64,000 nt of DNA, from positions 1,154,391 through 1,218,390 of the forward strand of contig NC_016645.1 of NCBI RefSeq assembly GCF_000234805.1. The letters run 5' to 3'. The notes below the pieces were generated by a model. The model worked only from the letters and a program-made list of their open reading frames with translations. It had not been told where the DNA came from and did no database searches. How positions within the stretch are numbered: the first letter of the stretch is position 1; each line of letters opens with the position of its first letter. Source of the DNA: Pyrobaculum ferrireducens. GTDB taxonomy: Archaea > Thermoproteota > Thermoprotei > Thermoproteales > Thermoproteaceae. Of this stretch, positions 8,299-16,752 are shown piece after piece. Made by a program: the position numbers and the translations under genes.

Positions 8299-8673
8299 CT
8301 CGACCTGCGGCACGGCTCCGGGGAGATGCGCCGCCTCTTCAGCCGAGAGGCCGTCATTTAGAAGTGGAGAGGACCCTTGCGTGCGCCGCAGGTGCGGCGA
8401 ATAGACTCGCCTAAATGAATACGGCCCGCGTCGCGTCAATAACATCACTGGACGCGGCGCCGCACTGCACACATCTGCCGGATTCAAGACGCCGCCGCGA
8501 GCTAAGCAACCCGCCATTAACACCACCCAGTCCACACGCCCCGCGCCACAGCCACCCCATCTATACGGCGGCACCCCAACGCGCAACTCTCCAACCCACC
8601 TCAACCACCACCAGAAGAACAAGCTACACAGCACCAAACACCTCCGAAGCTAAAACCGGCAAGGCCGGGCGTA

Positions 8674-8683
8674 AGATATAAAG
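8674..8683 (+). promoter_or_regulatory. TATA box of the 8705-9489 operon
   Basis: AGATATAAAG is centred 26 nt before the ATG at 8705. This spacing places transcription start at or next to the start codon and is the main reason for accepting the small upstream gene. Confidence 0.65.
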
Positions 8684-8704
8684 TTTGTTTTCACATCTAG
8701 ATCT

Positions 8705-8836
8705 ATGAGGCCTTCGTGTTCTCAGCTAATGTCTGGAGGGATCCCGCACATCGTTGGAGTGGTATCTATATTGGCCGCCCAATGGGAGGCACCTTATACA
8801 TACGCTGCGCAAAACACGCTTGTCGTGAGGCGATGA
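8705..8836 (+). CDS. Small protein of 43 residues, first gene of a two-gene operon, unknown
   Basis: The frame starts MRPSCSQLMSGGIPHIVG and ends QNTLVVRR. It is not recognised. Two facts support it: its ATG is exactly where a leaderless transcript from the TATA box at 8674-8683 should begin, and its TGA overlaps the ATG of the membrane-protein gene as ATGA, the usual sign of translational coupling. It contains one moderately hydrophobic stretch (IVGVVSILAAQW), perhaps a short membrane helix. It may be a small partner or simply a leader peptide. Confidence 0.45.
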   Translation: MRPSCSQLMSGGIPHIVGVVSILAAQWEAPYTYAAQNTLVVRR

Positions 8837-9489
8837 AGCAGAGAAAGCACGTAGTTATTAAAATTCTTTCTATTCTCGCACTTATATATCTCTCAATCTT
8901 CATTCCATGGACTATATTGCTATATACCTTTACATCGTATTTTATACACGAATACGCGAAGTCAGACCCCGTCTCTACGGTATGGCTGACTAACAGATCT
9001 AGTTATGAACATGTAGCAGAGATACTTACACAACAGGGCTATAGGTTTGAGCCGTGGGACAACAAAACATTCGCCGGGACTCTTTTGATATTCGGCGACG
9101 TGAGGCCCGTCTATCCATATATCAAGGAGTACGCCTCCAGCCCCGTGGTGTATACATCAGCCTTTGACTGTATTATATGCCTGGGCGCCACCGTACACAG
9201 CCTAGCAAATACCCTGCTGTTACTAGCCGTCTACAGCACAGCGCTCGCAGTGATATCAGCAGTAGCAGTTAGAAGAGGCGTTCTGAGCTGGCGGGGTGCG
9301 GCTCTAGCCAGCGCGGCGCCCCCACTAGTCCTGTACCTATCCGAGGTGCTGTACATCTTAGCCACATCCTTTATTCTTCCACACAGCTCATTAGACTACA
9401 GAGGCGTTCTGCCATTCCTAACAGCACCATTTACGCCCATACTCATCGTCACACTCACTAGGTGGTCTTTAGCTAAATGGAGGCGCTGA
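8833..9489 (+). CDS. Membrane protein of unknown function, about 4 TM segments
   Basis: 218 residues from MKQRKHVVIKILSI. Hydrophobic helices are visible at about 8-33 (ILSILALIYLSIFIPWTILL), 125-145, 155-180 and 190-210. Between the first and second helices lies a soluble loop of about 90 residues that ends with a C-x-x-C pair (FDCIICLG); orientation is unknown. No family is recognised. A longer frame opens at 8716, but that start would give a cysteine- and arginine-rich head with no support, whereas the ATG at 8833 overlaps the stop of the upstream small gene. Likely co-expressed with it. Confidence 0.7.
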   Translation: MKQRKHVVIKILSILALIYLSIFIPWTILLYTFTSYFIHEYAKSDPVSTVWLTNRSSYEHVAEILTQQGYRFEPWDNKTFAGTLLIFGDVRPVYPYIKEYASSPVVYTSAFDCIICLGATVHSLANTLLLLAVYSTALAVISAVAVRRGVLSWRGAALASAAPPLVLYLSEVLYILATSFILPHSSLDYRGVLPFLTAPFTPILIVTLTRWSLAKWRR

Positions 9490-9585
9490 CCTCACAAGCC
9501 CCGAGCTACGGGGCGCGGCGCCGCGGGCAGTCTGGCGTAGAAACCCAACCCGGCGCTAACACTGAGAAAACACCCCCACAACCCC

Positions 9586-10200
9586 CTACTCAATAACAGC
9601 GCCGTAGACGGCGTCTATCCCCAGCTGGGCGGCTCTTTCCAGCGCCTCTTTGTCTATATTCACCGCCACGATTATTAGGCGGTCCGCCCTACGGCCGAGA
9701 ATCTTCTCCACCGCCTCCGCCTTCTCGGCAAACCACTCCACATCTTCAAGCTCGGCGTGGGACTTGACCTCCAAGAGATAAGTCCTCCCGTCGTGGATAT
9801 AGACGTCGACCTCGATGCGGGTCCCCGGCCTCATGAAGCGGCCGTCTACGTCGGTGTAGACAAACTTATCGACGCGGCCGGGCTCCACGCCCCTCTTCTC
9901 AAGAGCGTCTCGGTAGATCTCAAGAACTGTACGCTCCAAGTCGCGGCCCCATCTGCGGCCAAGAGAGCCCATAGCCACCTTAAGCTCAGCGACAGCCTTT
10001 GTCAGCTTTTCCAGCCTCTCGCTGTGCTCTGCTAGAAGCTTCTCCTGCGACTCCAGCCTCTTGTTTACCTCTTGGAACCCCGTCTTCATATACTCGGCTA
10101 GGGCCCTTACGGCGTCGGCCACCTCCCTCAGCTCATCAGACCTAGCCCTCCTAACAGCCCTCTCCACAACCTCCTCAAGCCTACCCCAGTCGAGACTCAC
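9586..10200 (-). CDS. DUF3782-type coiled-coil plus PD-(D/E)XK nuclease-like protein
   Basis: 204 residues. Residues 1-80 are a charged heptad-type coiled coil (EEVVERAVRRARSDELREV onward). Residues 85-204 form a restriction-endonuclease-like fold with the core pattern EVDVYIHDGRTYLLEVKSH, giving the D...E-x-K catalytic residues. This matches the crenarchaeal DUF3782 family, abundant in Thermoproteales and of unproven function. The start is GTG at 10200; AATTAATAA centred 25 nt upstream supports it. A scrap of a similar gene lies at 8066-8105. Catalytic residues look intact, so it may be an active nuclease. Confidence 0.8.
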   Translation of the reverse strand: MSLDWGRLEEVVERAVRRARSDELREVADAVRALAEYMKTGFQEVNKRLESQEKLLAEHSERLEKLTKAVAELKVAMGSLGRRWGRDLERTVLEIYRDALEKRGVEPGRVDKFVYTDVDGRFMRPGTRIEVDVYIHDGRTYLLEVKSHAELEDVEWFAEKAEAVEKILGRRADRLIIVAVNIDKEALERAAQLGIDAVYGAVIE

Positions 10201-10362
10201 AAGAAAACCGGTAGCCCAATTAATAATCTTTCCACGGGCTCCAGATCCTTTTTACGGCCCTCTTCCCTTAGTGCATTTTGGGCTATTCGAGCCTGGCGGG
10301 CCCTTCGGCCGCCTTTAAAACAAGGTTCTGGAGGCGCGGGAGCAGAGCGGCCCTCCACAATT

Positions 10363-11025
10363 CTATGATCTGCGCGAAGCGTATCTGCAGATATCTGCTA
10401 GGGGGCAGACGCCGCACTTAGGCGACGCGGCTCTGCACACTCTCCGGGCGAGGTCCAGCACGCCGTAGTTAAACTCCCGGGCTACCTCGGGATCCTTGGG
10501 AACCAGCGACCTAGCGAACTTCCACATCTCGGGATCTGTATGCGGCCTTTTTCTTGCCGACTTTATGCCAAACACCCTCTCTAAAACCCTTATCATGTTC
10601 CTGTCCAGAAGCGGCTCTGGCAAGCCGCAGGAGACCAGAAGCACCTCGGACGCTATGTAGGGCCCCACACCCGGCAGACCCATCAGCGCCTCCCGATCAC
10701 ACGGAACTCGGCCGCCATAGCGGGCCACGAGCTCCCGAGCCAGCTCGATAAAGAGGCGCGACCTCACATGCTCCATCCCCAGAGGCTCTATGATCTTCTT
10801 CACCTCATCCTCACCAGCGCTGGCCAAGGCATGGGGGGTGGGAAATCTCTCCAGAAACTCAGTATACACTCGCAGAGCCTGCTTGGCAGTTGTCTTCCTC
10901 AGCATCACGGCGGCCACAAGCACAGCCCAGCCGCCGCGCGGAGACCTCCACGGCAGGTCGCGATCGCCATGCGCACGGTACCACTCGACAACACGCCTCA
11001 CAAAAACCTCGGCCACGCCTCCCAC
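10363..11025 (-). CDS. MIG-type T/U:G mismatch DNA glycosylase (EndoIII/MutY superfamily), copy 1
   Basis: 220 residues. HhH motif LPGVGPY at 117-123, with Tyr123 where EndoIII has its lysine nucleophile; catalytic Asp141 in LLDRNMIRV; [4Fe-4S] cluster C197-x6-C204-x2-C207-x5-C213. Tyr in place of Lys is the hallmark of the MIG thymine-DNA glycosylases (Methanothermobacter Mig.Mth, P. aerophilum Pa-MIG), which remove T or U opposite G. Context fits: an m5C methyltransferase lies 1.1 kb away, and deamination of 5-methylcytosine at high temperature makes exactly these mismatches. The start is a GTG with a TATTAAAA promoter 26 nt upstream. It is divergent from the putative endonuclease gene. About two thirds identical by eye to the copy at 36851. 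Confidence 0.9.
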   Translation of the reverse strand: MGGVAEVFVRRVVEWYRAHGDRDLPWRSPRGGWAVLVAAVMLRKTTAKQALRVYTEFLERFPTPHALASAGEDEVKKIIEPLGMEHVRSRLFIELARELVARYGGRVPCDREALMGLPGVGPYIASEVLLVSCGLPEPLLDRNMIRVLERVFGIKSARKRPHTDPEMWKFARSLVPKDPEVAREFNYGVLDLARRVCRAASPKCGVCPLADICRYASRRS

Positions 11026-11159
11026 ATAACACCACAGCTACCGGGCATATTAAAACTCTGGCTACACACAGAAAGCGCGGTAGCGCCCCATCAATATCCA
11101 GCGGCCCGCGCATCTGCCGCCAATGCAGAGTATAAAAATCTGCACGCTTTCATCAAGCT

Positions 11160-12176
11160 GTGAAGAATAAGATCGACGTATGCAGAAAGGCAATTATGAG
11201 CGCAGTTGACACGCGCCACCTCCACGAAATTTTCGGCAGATTTTCAAAGGAGCTCTGTGAAGGCGCCGTAAGAGGCGGCGATATCGACGCATTCCGCTCT
11301 GTCTCCGAATGGGTCAGCTGGCTGAGCTGGAGCAGTGTGGTGCTTGATGAGCAGGATTACCTAACCACCGCTGTTTACGCCCTCAGATTAGCTCCCAGGC
11401 TCGCCCCCACGGACTACGGCAGGTCAAGACAGCGCGACCTCGGCCAGCTGTGGACAGACGCCATAAGAGGCCACCTGGGAGAAGCCGCCTTCGTCAAGTG
11501 GCTGAGTCAGCGGTTCCGAAAGGCGGTGAAGACAGGCATCGAGGCCGTGGGCCCCCTAGACGAATTCCTCCCCACCGACATAGTAGAAGTAGACGGAAGG
11601 CGCCCAGAAGTTAAGGTAAGCATAAAGACCACAAAGCTGAACGGGATATGGCTCGACATTCCCTACAAGCAGATTAAGCACAGCGACGTGTTCGTGCTGG
11701 TAAGAGTCGGAGCCACGAGAGAGCACTTCGTGGCGTTCTTAAAGGCAATCAGCGTAATCAGAGATAAATTGCTGGAACCGGCGCTGAGAAGCGGAATAAT
11801 AACCCAAGACGTGTACAGAGAGCTGTGGGAGAGCCTGCCAAACTTCACACCGGTGCCCGCATACGTAGCCGGATACTTTGACAAACGGGAGTACTCCAGC
11901 AGAATAGACGCAGAAAAAATCTTGGAAGCAGACGGCGTAGCAAAAGCCAAGAGAATCGTAATCAACAGATACATGGGCTACTGGAATCCTAAAAATGAAG
12001 AGCTGAGGAGGCTCCTCAGCGAAAAGCTCAGCCAGAAAATCGGCAGAGATATAGCAGGCTTAAAAATAGCGTTTGAAGGCATAGGAGAGTTCAGCGAAGC
12101 GGATCACTTCATAGTGAGCTCAGGACTGCTGAAACGCGCAGAGGACGACTGGGCCAGGCTTGTGGCTCAGCTCTGA
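11160..12176 (+). CDS. Putative restriction endonuclease partner of the m5C methyltransferase
   Basis: 338 residues. No family is recognised with certainty. The region at about 125-180 carries a plausible PD-(D/E)XK core: EAAFVKWLS, then PTDIVEVDGRRPEVKVSIKT (D...E-V-K), followed by KLNGIWLDIPYKQIKHSDVF, a layout seen in several Type II enzymes. Position is the strongest argument: it lies between a MIG glycosylase and a cytosine methyltransferase and converges on the latter with a 10-bp 3' overlap. That gene set matches the Methanothermobacter MthTI-type R-M locus that carries Mig. Start is GTG at 11160; GAGTATAAAAATC is centred 25 nt upstream. Confidence 0.65.
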   Translation: MKNKIDVCRKAIMSAVDTRHLHEIFGRFSKELCEGAVRGGDIDAFRSVSEWVSWLSWSSVVLDEQDYLTTAVYALRLAPRLAPTDYGRSRQRDLGQLWTDAIRGHLGEAAFVKWLSQRFRKAVKTGIEAVGPLDEFLPTDIVEVDGRRPEVKVSIKTTKLNGIWLDIPYKQIKHSDVFVLVRVGATREHFVAFLKAISVIRDKLLEPALRSGIITQDVYRELWESLPNFTPVPAYVAGYFDKREYSSRIDAEKILEADGVAKAKRIVINRYMGYWNPKNEELRRLLSEKLSQKIGRDIAGLKIAFEGIGEFSEADHFIVSSGLLKRAEDDWARLVAQL

Positions 12177-13573
12177 AGAGCCGAGAGAACCCCCGCCAGC
12201 GCCTCGGCTATCCGCCTAGCCATCAGCGGGGGAACCGCCTCACCTATCTGCGCCCGAATCTCCGACCTGCCCCCCCTGAAGCGGAACGCGTCTAGAAACG
12301 TCTGAAGCCTCGCCCTCTCCCTAAGGGTGAGAGTAGCCCGGTCCCTTGCGTAGTGGTAGCCGTGCGTCCCGCCGCCCCCATAAGCTACGACGGTGTAGGC
12401 AGGCCTCAGCGGGTGGAGCCTGCGGTAAACCAAGCTGATCCCCCTCCCCTCCACCTCCCACTTGGTGCCCCTCACAAACTCGTGATTCTCGCCGGGCGGA
12501 ATCCTCCGCATCCGCTCAACAACCGCGGGATCTTCATGAGGCAGATCTGTGGTGCCGTCTGGAAGCTTGAGGGAAGACACGGGAATGCCTAGATACCCCA
12601 GCTCCCTAAGCACCGCTGTGTGCTCCTCCCAGACCCGCTCCAGCTCCTCTTCCCCGGCGCGTGGGACGCCGTTCGCCGCGAGGTAGTCCCTCACCACGTC
12701 GAATGTAAGCCTGTCCCACACCTCCCTCTTCCAGCGCAGAGCCCTCTCAGTCCCCACCTCCTCCCACACGCCGCGCCACTCCTCCATAACCTCCACATAC
12801 TTGTCCTGGAGCTCCGGCAGAGGCCTCCCCTCGAAGACCTCCAGCGGCGTGAGGGGGTACTTGGCGAAGTGAAACCTCCTCCCCCGAAGCTCGGCCTCGA
12901 TCAGCGACCGCGCCTCCCACACCTCGTCAAGCCGCCTAAACAAATCCCGCCTAACACCCACGATGATGAGCCTCTCCCTCCGCTGAGGCACCCCCAAAGC
13001 GCTGGCATCCACCACCCCGCTGAATAGGATTTCGTACCCCACCGCCCCGTTGCCCCCGCCGCCGAGAGGCGCGCCGCCCCCGACCTCCGCCCACCTAGCG
13101 CCCAGGCGGGAGAAGTCCTCAAGAATCGTCTTGTAAGCCAGACCCCTATTCGCGCTCAGAAGCCCCGGCACATTCTCAAACACAAACGCCAGAGGCTGGA
13201 GGACGGCAAGCGCCCGCACAAAGTGGACGTAGAGCCTCCCCCTCTTAACCTCGATACCCCTCCTATCCCACTCAGGACCCCGCACAATAGAGAAGTCCTG
13301 ACACGGAGGGCCTCCCACCACCACGTCGGCGGCGCCCCTGAGCCCAGAGAAGTCCACCCGCTCCACGTCGCAGAGAAGGACAGTGCCAGGCTCCGCCTCA
13401 TACACCCCAACCCCACACCTCCTGATCTTCAAATCAAAATTCGCCGCGTAGGTCTCCACAGCGTGCTCCAAAACGTCGTTAGCGAACACGATGTCGTACA
13501 GACCAGACAGCCTAAACCCGAGATCCATCCCCCCAGCCCCAGAAAACAGAGAAACCACCCTAAACCTGGACAT
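12167..13573 (-). CDS. DNA (cytosine-5-)-methyltransferase, copy 1
   Basis: About 468 residues from MSRFRVV. Motif I is LFSGAGGMDLGF, motif IV GGPPCQDFS (catalytic Cys), motif VI ENVPGLLS, motif VIII GVPQRRERLIIVG, and motif X lies in QIGEAVPPLMARRIAEAL. The target-recognition region is long. Motif IX reads RLQTFLDAF, whereas the usual form and the copy at 37598 have RLQTFPD, a Pro-to-Leu change of unknown effect. A frame runs upstream to a GTG at 13669, but that part looks unlike the family. ATG 13573 has GGTGG before it and begins just before motif I; a leaderless start near 13636 is possible. It modifies the host's own sites against the convergent endonuclease. Confidence 0.9.
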   Translation of the reverse strand: MSRFRVVSLFSGAGGMDLGFRLSGLYDIVFANDVLEHAVETYAANFDLKIRRCGVGVYEAEPGTVLLCDVERVDFSGLRGAADVVVGGPPCQDFSIVRGPEWDRRGIEVKRGRLYVHFVRALAVLQPLAFVFENVPGLLSANRGLAYKTILEDFSRLGARWAEVGGGAPLGGGGNGAVGYEILFSGVVDASALGVPQRRERLIIVGVRRDLFRRLDEVWEARSLIEAELRGRRFHFAKYPLTPLEVFEGRPLPELQDKYVEVMEEWRGVWEEVGTERALRWKREVWDRLTFDVVRDYLAANGVPRAGEEELERVWEEHTAVLRELGYLGIPVSSLKLPDGTTDLPHEDPAVVERMRRIPPGENHEFVRGTKWEVEGRGISLVYRRLHPLRPAYTVVAYGGGGTHGYHYARDRATLTLRERARLQTFLDAFRFRGGRSEIRAQIGEAVPPLMARRIAEALAGVLSALQS

Positions 13574-13855
13574 CCCCACCACCCAGTCCCCCATCCAGCC
13601 GCCCGCAAGCCGCCGTGCAGACACCCAGCGCAACACAGCACCTCCAAGCCATCTATTAAAATAAGCCACCTATTTAAACAGCTTAACGGCGCACACCACA
13701 TATTACCCAAGTACTCCACGGCAGGGGCACAGCCAGCCAAAAACACGAAGCACACACTATACGATGCGACAATACATACAAAACAAAAACTTCTAGAAAA
13801 CCCACACATACAACCAATATGTACAGGACATAAAACGTAGGGAGATACGTGGCGT

Positions 13856-14854
13856 ATGGGTTGCTTCGCCGCGCTCGGCATCGACGTCAACAAGAGCTAC
13901 GTGGCGTTCAGCTGGGTCACCAACGACCCCGACCTAGCCGCCTCGGCGCTGGGCGCCTGGGGGGCGCACCCCATTACCAGCTGGCTCTTCGAGGAGCACA
14001 TAGCCCTCGATACCCCGCTGAAGCTGTCGGAGGCTGTGTCTGTGCCAGAGGCCCACGTGGAGGCCGTGCTCATGTGGCTACCCGGCAGGCGCAACAACCG
14101 CCAGAAGAGGTGGAGGAGGATGGCCACCGCCAAGCTATTCGCCACCCTCACCCCGTGGCTCAGACACCTAGCCGATCAAGGCACCCCCGCGGTCATAGGC
14201 GTGGAAGACCTCAGAGGCATGGCCAGGAGGCGCGGCATATCCGAGGTGGAGTACGCCAAGATATGGAAAAAGATAATAGGCGCCTTCGGCACCCCCCTCA
14301 GAGAAGGCCCCGGATACCGGGCCTACATAGGCAGAGGACGCTCCGTTGTAATAGCCCTAGACCCCAGAGGCACCTCAGCCACATGCGCCCTATGCGCCGC
14401 CCAGGGCAGAACCACCCCCGTCCAGGAGCGCGGCGGCCGCACCGTCCACTGCCCCATCCACGGCCCCATAAACCGCGACATAAACGCCGCCATAAACATC
14501 GCCATAAAAGCCGTGAGGATATACGCGGGGGACACGCCGGGGGGCGCCCGCGGGGGACAACAACCCCAGCCGCGGACGCCTTCCGCGGGTCACCCAAATG
14601 AAGAGAAAGGCGCCCAACGACCGCGCGGAGATGAAACCGCAGAAACCTGGCAGGGCTACATCGCCGCTTCACTGACGGCGCCCCCCGGCGCCTTAGATGC
14701 GTATATGGAGGAGGTATTCAAGCACTTCGCCGGTGCTGAGGGACGCTGTCTACCGCTGGAAGGAGGCCAGACGCAGGGAGAAGGGGAGGAGGAGGGCGGG
14801 GCCCTGAATAAGGGCGCGCGCACGCCCCCTTTTTCCCACCATGTGGGGCCATAA
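13856..14854 (+). CDS. TnpB-like RuvC nuclease lacking the N-terminal half
   Basis: 332 residues. RuvC-I GIDVNKS (Asp10), RuvC-II VIGVEDLRG (Glu117), zinc ribbon C177-x2-C180...C199-x2-H202 and RuvC-III NRDINAAINIA (Asp208) follow the TnpB/IS605-OrfB order and spacing. In full TnpB about 180 residues (WED/REC, RNA-binding) precede RuvC-I; here the protein starts nine residues before it. The start is not an obvious truncation, because ACATAAAACG centred 24 nt upstream marks a leaderless promoter. Residues after about 225 are low-complexity, and another frame (RDAVYRWKEARRRE) looks protein-like near 14750, so the true C-terminus may be frameshifted. It overlaps the HerA-like gene start by 14 nt. 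Not an obvious transposon: no TnpA or end repeats were seen. Confidence 0.72.
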   Translation: MGCFAALGIDVNKSYVAFSWVTNDPDLAASALGAWGAHPITSWLFEEHIALDTPLKLSEAVSVPEAHVEAVLMWLPGRRNNRQKRWRRMATAKLFATLTPWLRHLADQGTPAVIGVEDLRGMARRRGISEVEYAKIWKKIIGAFGTPLREGPGYRAYIGRGRSVVIALDPRGTSATCALCAAQGRTTPVQERGGRTVHCPIHGPINRDINAAINIAIKAVRIYAGDTPGGARGGQQPQPRTPSAGHPNEEKGAQRPRGDETAETWQGYIAASLTAPPGALDAYMEEVFKHFAGAEGRCLPLEGGQTQGEGEEEGGALNKGARTPPFSHHVGP

Positions 14855-16116
14855 GCTAGCCGCGAACACCCGGGAGGAGCTCCTCGCCGCACTCCTCTCT
14901 CTGAAGTTCTTCGGCCTCGACACGGTGAGGGGCCTCGTCCTTGTTGAGAAGCCCCGCGGGCCCCCCTTCGTGCCCGTGGAGAAGGTGGGCTGGGGGAAGG
15001 TCTGCACCTCCCCGCCCCCTCTCCCAGCCGCCGCGTGGAGGCAGGGTCGGGGCGAGAGGCCCGTCACGTACAGGTCTGCGCTCGGCCGCGGAGTCTACTG
15101 GTTCGAGCAACTGGGCATCTTCAGGAGGGGCAGGGAGTGGGCAGTGGCGGCGGGCTGCCGGGGGAGGCCCCCCTTCTTCGGCTGGGAGAAAGTCGCCGGG
15201 TGGGCCGTGGCCGAGCTACTGGGCGAGGCCCCGTACTGGAGGTTCTGGCCCCCGCTGACGGCCCCCGTCGAGGGCCACCTGCTGATCGCTGGCGGTAGCG
15301 GGGCGGGCAAGACCACCTTCCTCAAGCGGTACCTCTCCCAGGTCCCCAGGTGGTACGTCATAGACCTCACGGAGGAGGGCGAATACGCCGGGCTCGCCGA
15401 GACGGTGGAGGGGTCGGTGGACCTAGCCGCCATGGACCCCGACGACCAAGCGCTGCTCTACAGCCTGGGCATAGCCGCCGCAGTGGGGGCCAGGGAGCCC
15501 GCCGTGTCCGCCGTGCAACTAGGCGCCTTGAGGCTCGTCGCCAGGCGCGGCGCTGGGCTGGCGGAGTTCCTAAAAGAGCTGAGAGAGGCCCCCGACATAC
15601 CCCAGCCCACTAGAGAAGTCCTGTACACAAAGCTGGCCGCCGCCTGCGTGGATCACGACGGGGGTTGCAGACCCCACCCAGCCCTGGGGCGCGACGCCGA
15701 GATGTCCCCGCCCCCCCGCCGTCATTTGGATAAGGCCCGACAACCCGCTGGCCGCCGCAATAGCTGCCCACGGCACCATCCTCAAAATACTGAGAAGGGC
15801 CAAGGGCCCCCTGGTCCTCGCCGTCGACGAGTACCACAAAATCGCCCCCCGCCTCCCCGTCGAGGATCCGGTGGAGAAGGCCATAAGGGAGGGCAGGCAC
15901 CGCGGCGTCTACATAGCCATCGCCACCCAGAACCCCCAAGACCTCAAACAGAGCCCCCTCTCCATAATCGGCAACTACGTCTACTTCCACCTATCGCCCC
16001 CAGCCGCCGACCTCGCCGCCCAGACCCTAAACGTCCCCACCTGGGCCGTCACCACTCTCAAGCCGGGGCAGTACCTAGCCAGGACCCGCCATGGCCCCGC
16101 AGCCGGCGCTCTATAG
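14841..16116 (+). pseudogene. HerA/FtsK-like P-loop ATPase, frameshifted in a C7 run
   Basis: The first frame runs from ATG 14841 with Walker A GGSGAGKT at residues 151-158 and continues to about 15700 (DGGCRPHPALGRDAEM). Downstream coding continues in the next frame: VIWIRPDNPLAAA, Walker B LVLAVDEYHKIAP, then GVYIAIATQNPQDL, a typical HerA-type ATQxP sensor, and ends at 16116. Deleting one C from the run at 15711-15717 restores a single frame of about 424 codons. HerA-type ATPases are hexameric DNA translocases that work with a nuclease (NurA or others). Here the adjacent nuclease is TnpB-like. The frameshift could be a real mutation, a variable tract or a base-call error. Confidence 0.75.
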
Positions 16117-16732
16117 GATAGTTACGCCCGAGGGCTGGGCCGTCCTCCCCCCGGGAGCCGAGGCGACGCTCTGGCCCCCAGTCGACCTCCCCAAGGCGAG
16201 GGTCCTAGACACCGCGGGCCACAGAGCCCTCATCCCCATATCGATAACCGTCGTGAAGGTCTTGGCCGAGCCCAGCAGAGGCATGTACGAGCTCAAGGCG
16301 CGGAGGCGCTACCAAGTCGCCGCCGCCAGGACAGACAGAGCCTCCCAGCCCCCCAGAGGCGTCTCCCACGAACTCAGGATATACTGCGGAGGCGGGCCCT
16401 GCGACCTCTCCCCCCTCTACATGCTGGCCCTACCCCGAGGGGCCACCGCAGTCGTCCGCGGGTACATAGACACCCAGCCCACAGCCAGGTGGGCCCCCGC
16501 CCCGCCCCCCGAAGGAGACCCAAAAGCCGGCCTAGACATACTAGCCGATCCCCGCAGAGTCCAGCTCCTAATAACACTCGTATACGACAAGTCCAGAGCC
16601 ACGAGGCAGAAGGCCTGCACCCACGAGCTCTGGACCCCCTGCCCAGGCGAGGCGCCGGGGCGCTACACCACAGCCGCCCTCCACGCCCTCAGACTAATAG
16701 CACACTTCCTCCCAAACACATACGAGGAGTAA
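16091..16732 (+). CDS. Conserved-looking protein, unknown function
   Basis: 213 residues, beginning MAPQPALYRIVTPEGWAVLP. It overlaps the end of the HerA-like gene by 26 nt, so it belongs to the same transcript as the TnpB-like and HerA-like genes. It looks like a mainly beta, proline-rich globular protein with two cysteine pairs (YCGGGPC near 98-104 and KACTHELWTPC near 177-187) that could bind a metal. No known domain, signal or membrane segment was recognised. It may be the third component of the HerA-like unit. Confidence 0.6.
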   Translation: MAPQPALYRIVTPEGWAVLPPGAEATLWPPVDLPKARVLDTAGHRALIPISITVVKVLAEPSRGMYELKARRRYQVAAARTDRASQPPRGVSHELRIYCGGGPCDLSPLYMLALPRGATAVVRGYIDTQPTARWAPAPPPEGDPKAGLDILADPRRVQLLITLVYDKSRATRQKACTHELWTPCPGEAPGRYTTAALHALRLIAHFLPNTYEE

Positions 16733-16752
16733 AAGGAGGAAGAGACCGGTGG

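Larger units (their letters stand above)
7966..8704. other. Intergenic region with inverted repeats and one gene scrap
   Basis: No intact gene found. At about 8066-8105 (minus strand) the sequence ends AVCGAVVE-stop, matching AVYGAVIE-stop at the end of the DUF3782-type gene at 9586, with similar nucleotides; it is probably the 3' scrap of a paralogue. A TATA-like CTATAAAAAC at about 8256-8265 precedes a hairpin at 8279-8298. The remainder shows no conserved feature I recognise. Confidence 0.5.

Noticed and set aside
13223-13893. Frames opposite and upstream of methyltransferase copy 1
   Set aside because: Composition is His/Pro/Arg-rich on one strand and Cys/Trp/Gly-rich on the other, typical of shadows; no promoter match.
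13856-14854. IS605-type insertion sequence
   Set aside because: Only a TnpB-like protein is present, without its N-terminal half, TnpA, or visible end hairpins.
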